Part shown: positions 63,715 to 64,000 of the stretch, one piece after another
Position numbering within the stretch: position 1 is the first letter of the stretch
Layout of the letters: every line of letters starts with the position of its first letter
NCBI GenBank assembly: GCA_913778085.1
Contig: CAJYXJ010000021.1
Coordinates: 53,282-117,281 of the forward strand
DNA from: an uncultured Chryseobacterium sp.
GTDB taxonomy: Bacteria; Bacteroidota; Bacteroidia; Flavobacteriales; Weeksellaceae
Direction of reading: 5' to 3'
Length of the DNA stretch: 64,000 nucleotides
Notes under the pieces: model-generated
Databases searched by the model: none
What the model was told of the DNA's origin: nothing
The model's input: the letters and a program-made list of their open reading frames with translations, nothing else
Made by a program: the position numbers and the translations under genes

Positions 63715-63897
63715 ATGATAGATCCAGAAAAAATTAATTTACCCAGATATTTTTTAAATAGACCAGGAGTCTTTCAAATAAGAAACGTTGAAGAATATCG
63801 GTTGTTTTTAGAAAGTTATTGTGCTGGTAAGCAATTAGACTACTTTTATTTTAGAGTAAAGTTTGATAAATTTTTAATTAACGTGAGTTCGGCTTAA
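63715..63897 (+). CDS. Truncated candidate immunity gene
   Basis: 60 residues (MIDPEKINLPRYFLNRPGVF, then QIRNVEEYRLFLESYCAGKQLDYFYFRVKFDKFLINVSSA). It starts like a small immunity protein of a toxin cassette and ends right at the point where a transposase gene begins on the other strand, with its last ~6 codons overlapping the IS end. It is therefore most likely truncated by the insertion. No family is recognised. Immunity is inferred from the decayed tip just upstream. Confidence 0.5.
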   Translation: MIDPEKINLPRYFLNRPGVFQIRNVEEYRLFLESYCAGKQLDYFYFRVKFDKFLINVSSA

Positions 63898-64000
63898 GCA
63901 GCAATCAATCTATCTTCATCAATAATGTCGGAATTGGTGTTAATAGAAGGTTTTTTATCAAAGAAGGAATAAGCAGCTAAAGCGGAGAGAATATTGAGAA
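63894..64000 (-). CDS. Transposase, C-terminal part
   Basis: The minus strand reads NILSALAAYSFFDKKPSINT, then NSDIIDEDRLIAA and a stop at 63894-63896. The window edge cuts the N-terminal part. The sequence looks like the tail of an IS transposase common in Flavobacteriia, but I cannot fix the IS family from 35 residues. Its stop overlaps the truncated gene at 63715, which places the element's end within about 20 bases of there. Confidence 0.55.
   Translation of the reverse strand, partial: LNILSALAAYSFFDKKPSINTNSDIIDEDRLIAA

Noticed and set aside
1-64000. tRNA or rRNA genes
   Set aside because: No cloverleaf or rRNA-like sequence was recognised by eye; a tRNA scan would settle it.

Overview
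The window looks like chromosomal DNA from a member of the Bacteroidota, most likely a Chryseobacterium-type Weeksellaceae. The evidence is type IX secretion (T9SS) C-terminal sorting tails, A-rich leaders without clear Shine-Dalgarno sequences, several good matches to the flavobacterial promoter (TTTG, about 18-20 bp, TAnnTTTG), moderately AT-rich DNA, SusCD-free GH115 enzymes and Bacteroidota-style RHS toxins. The genus is inference; there is no rRNA or tRNA gene here to confirm it.

Region 1 (1-8.7 kb) is a photolyase/cryptochrome cluster. It holds an NAD(P)-binding protein (cut by the window edge), GTP cyclohydrolase II (flavin supply), a TetR-like regulator, an ABC1/UbiB kinase, a 51-residue DUF2256 zinc protein overlapping a cry-DASH gene, a second photolyase-like protein that lacks the expected iron-sulfur cysteines, DUF2805, an SDR without its catalytic Tyr, and a MarR regulator. 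Degenerate tandem repeats fill the gaps. The gene set resembles known light-induced (LitR/CarH-type) regulons, but no MerR-type LitR is visible.

Region 2 (8.7-20.9 kb) is ordinary housekeeping and accessory DNA: DUF1275, SnoaL/NTF2-like, GNAT, DJ-1/PfpI and MarC proteins, a beta-propeller sensor kinase with a NarL-type regulator, a multi-PAS kinase, and a secreted rhodanese-thioredoxin. Two 205-bp MITE-like elements with matching ends and TTA duplications lie here.

Region 3 (20.9-28.6 kb) pairs an Afp15-like AAA+ ATPase with three tail-fibre genes. No sheath, tube or baseplate gene is present in the window. This may be the edge of an extracellular contractile injection system or an orphan fibre module.

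Region 4 (28.6-44.1 kb) holds two small proteins (one DUF6150), two divergent GH115 alpha-glucuronidases, and a heavy-metal RND efflux system (RND, adaptor, TolC) with its own OmpR-type two-component system.

Region 5 (44.3-64 kb) is a polymorphic-toxin island. It contains a collapsed RHS gene whose secreted N-terminal head is fused straight to a metallopeptidase-like toxin tip with a following immunity candidate, a frameshifted orphan tip with a lipoprotein immunity candidate, a DUF4240 gene with an in-frame stop, an IS3 relic with a nonsense mutation, a T9SS protein, and a giant RHS protein (about 3,590 residues) ending in a Hint autoprotease domain and a papain-like toxin, followed by an immunity candidate. 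At the right end a second decayed cassette is cut by a transposase gene. The giant RHS has its signal peptide in a different frame, separated by a run of four C. Several independent disruptions in this island suggest decay, phase-variable on/off states, or assembly errors.
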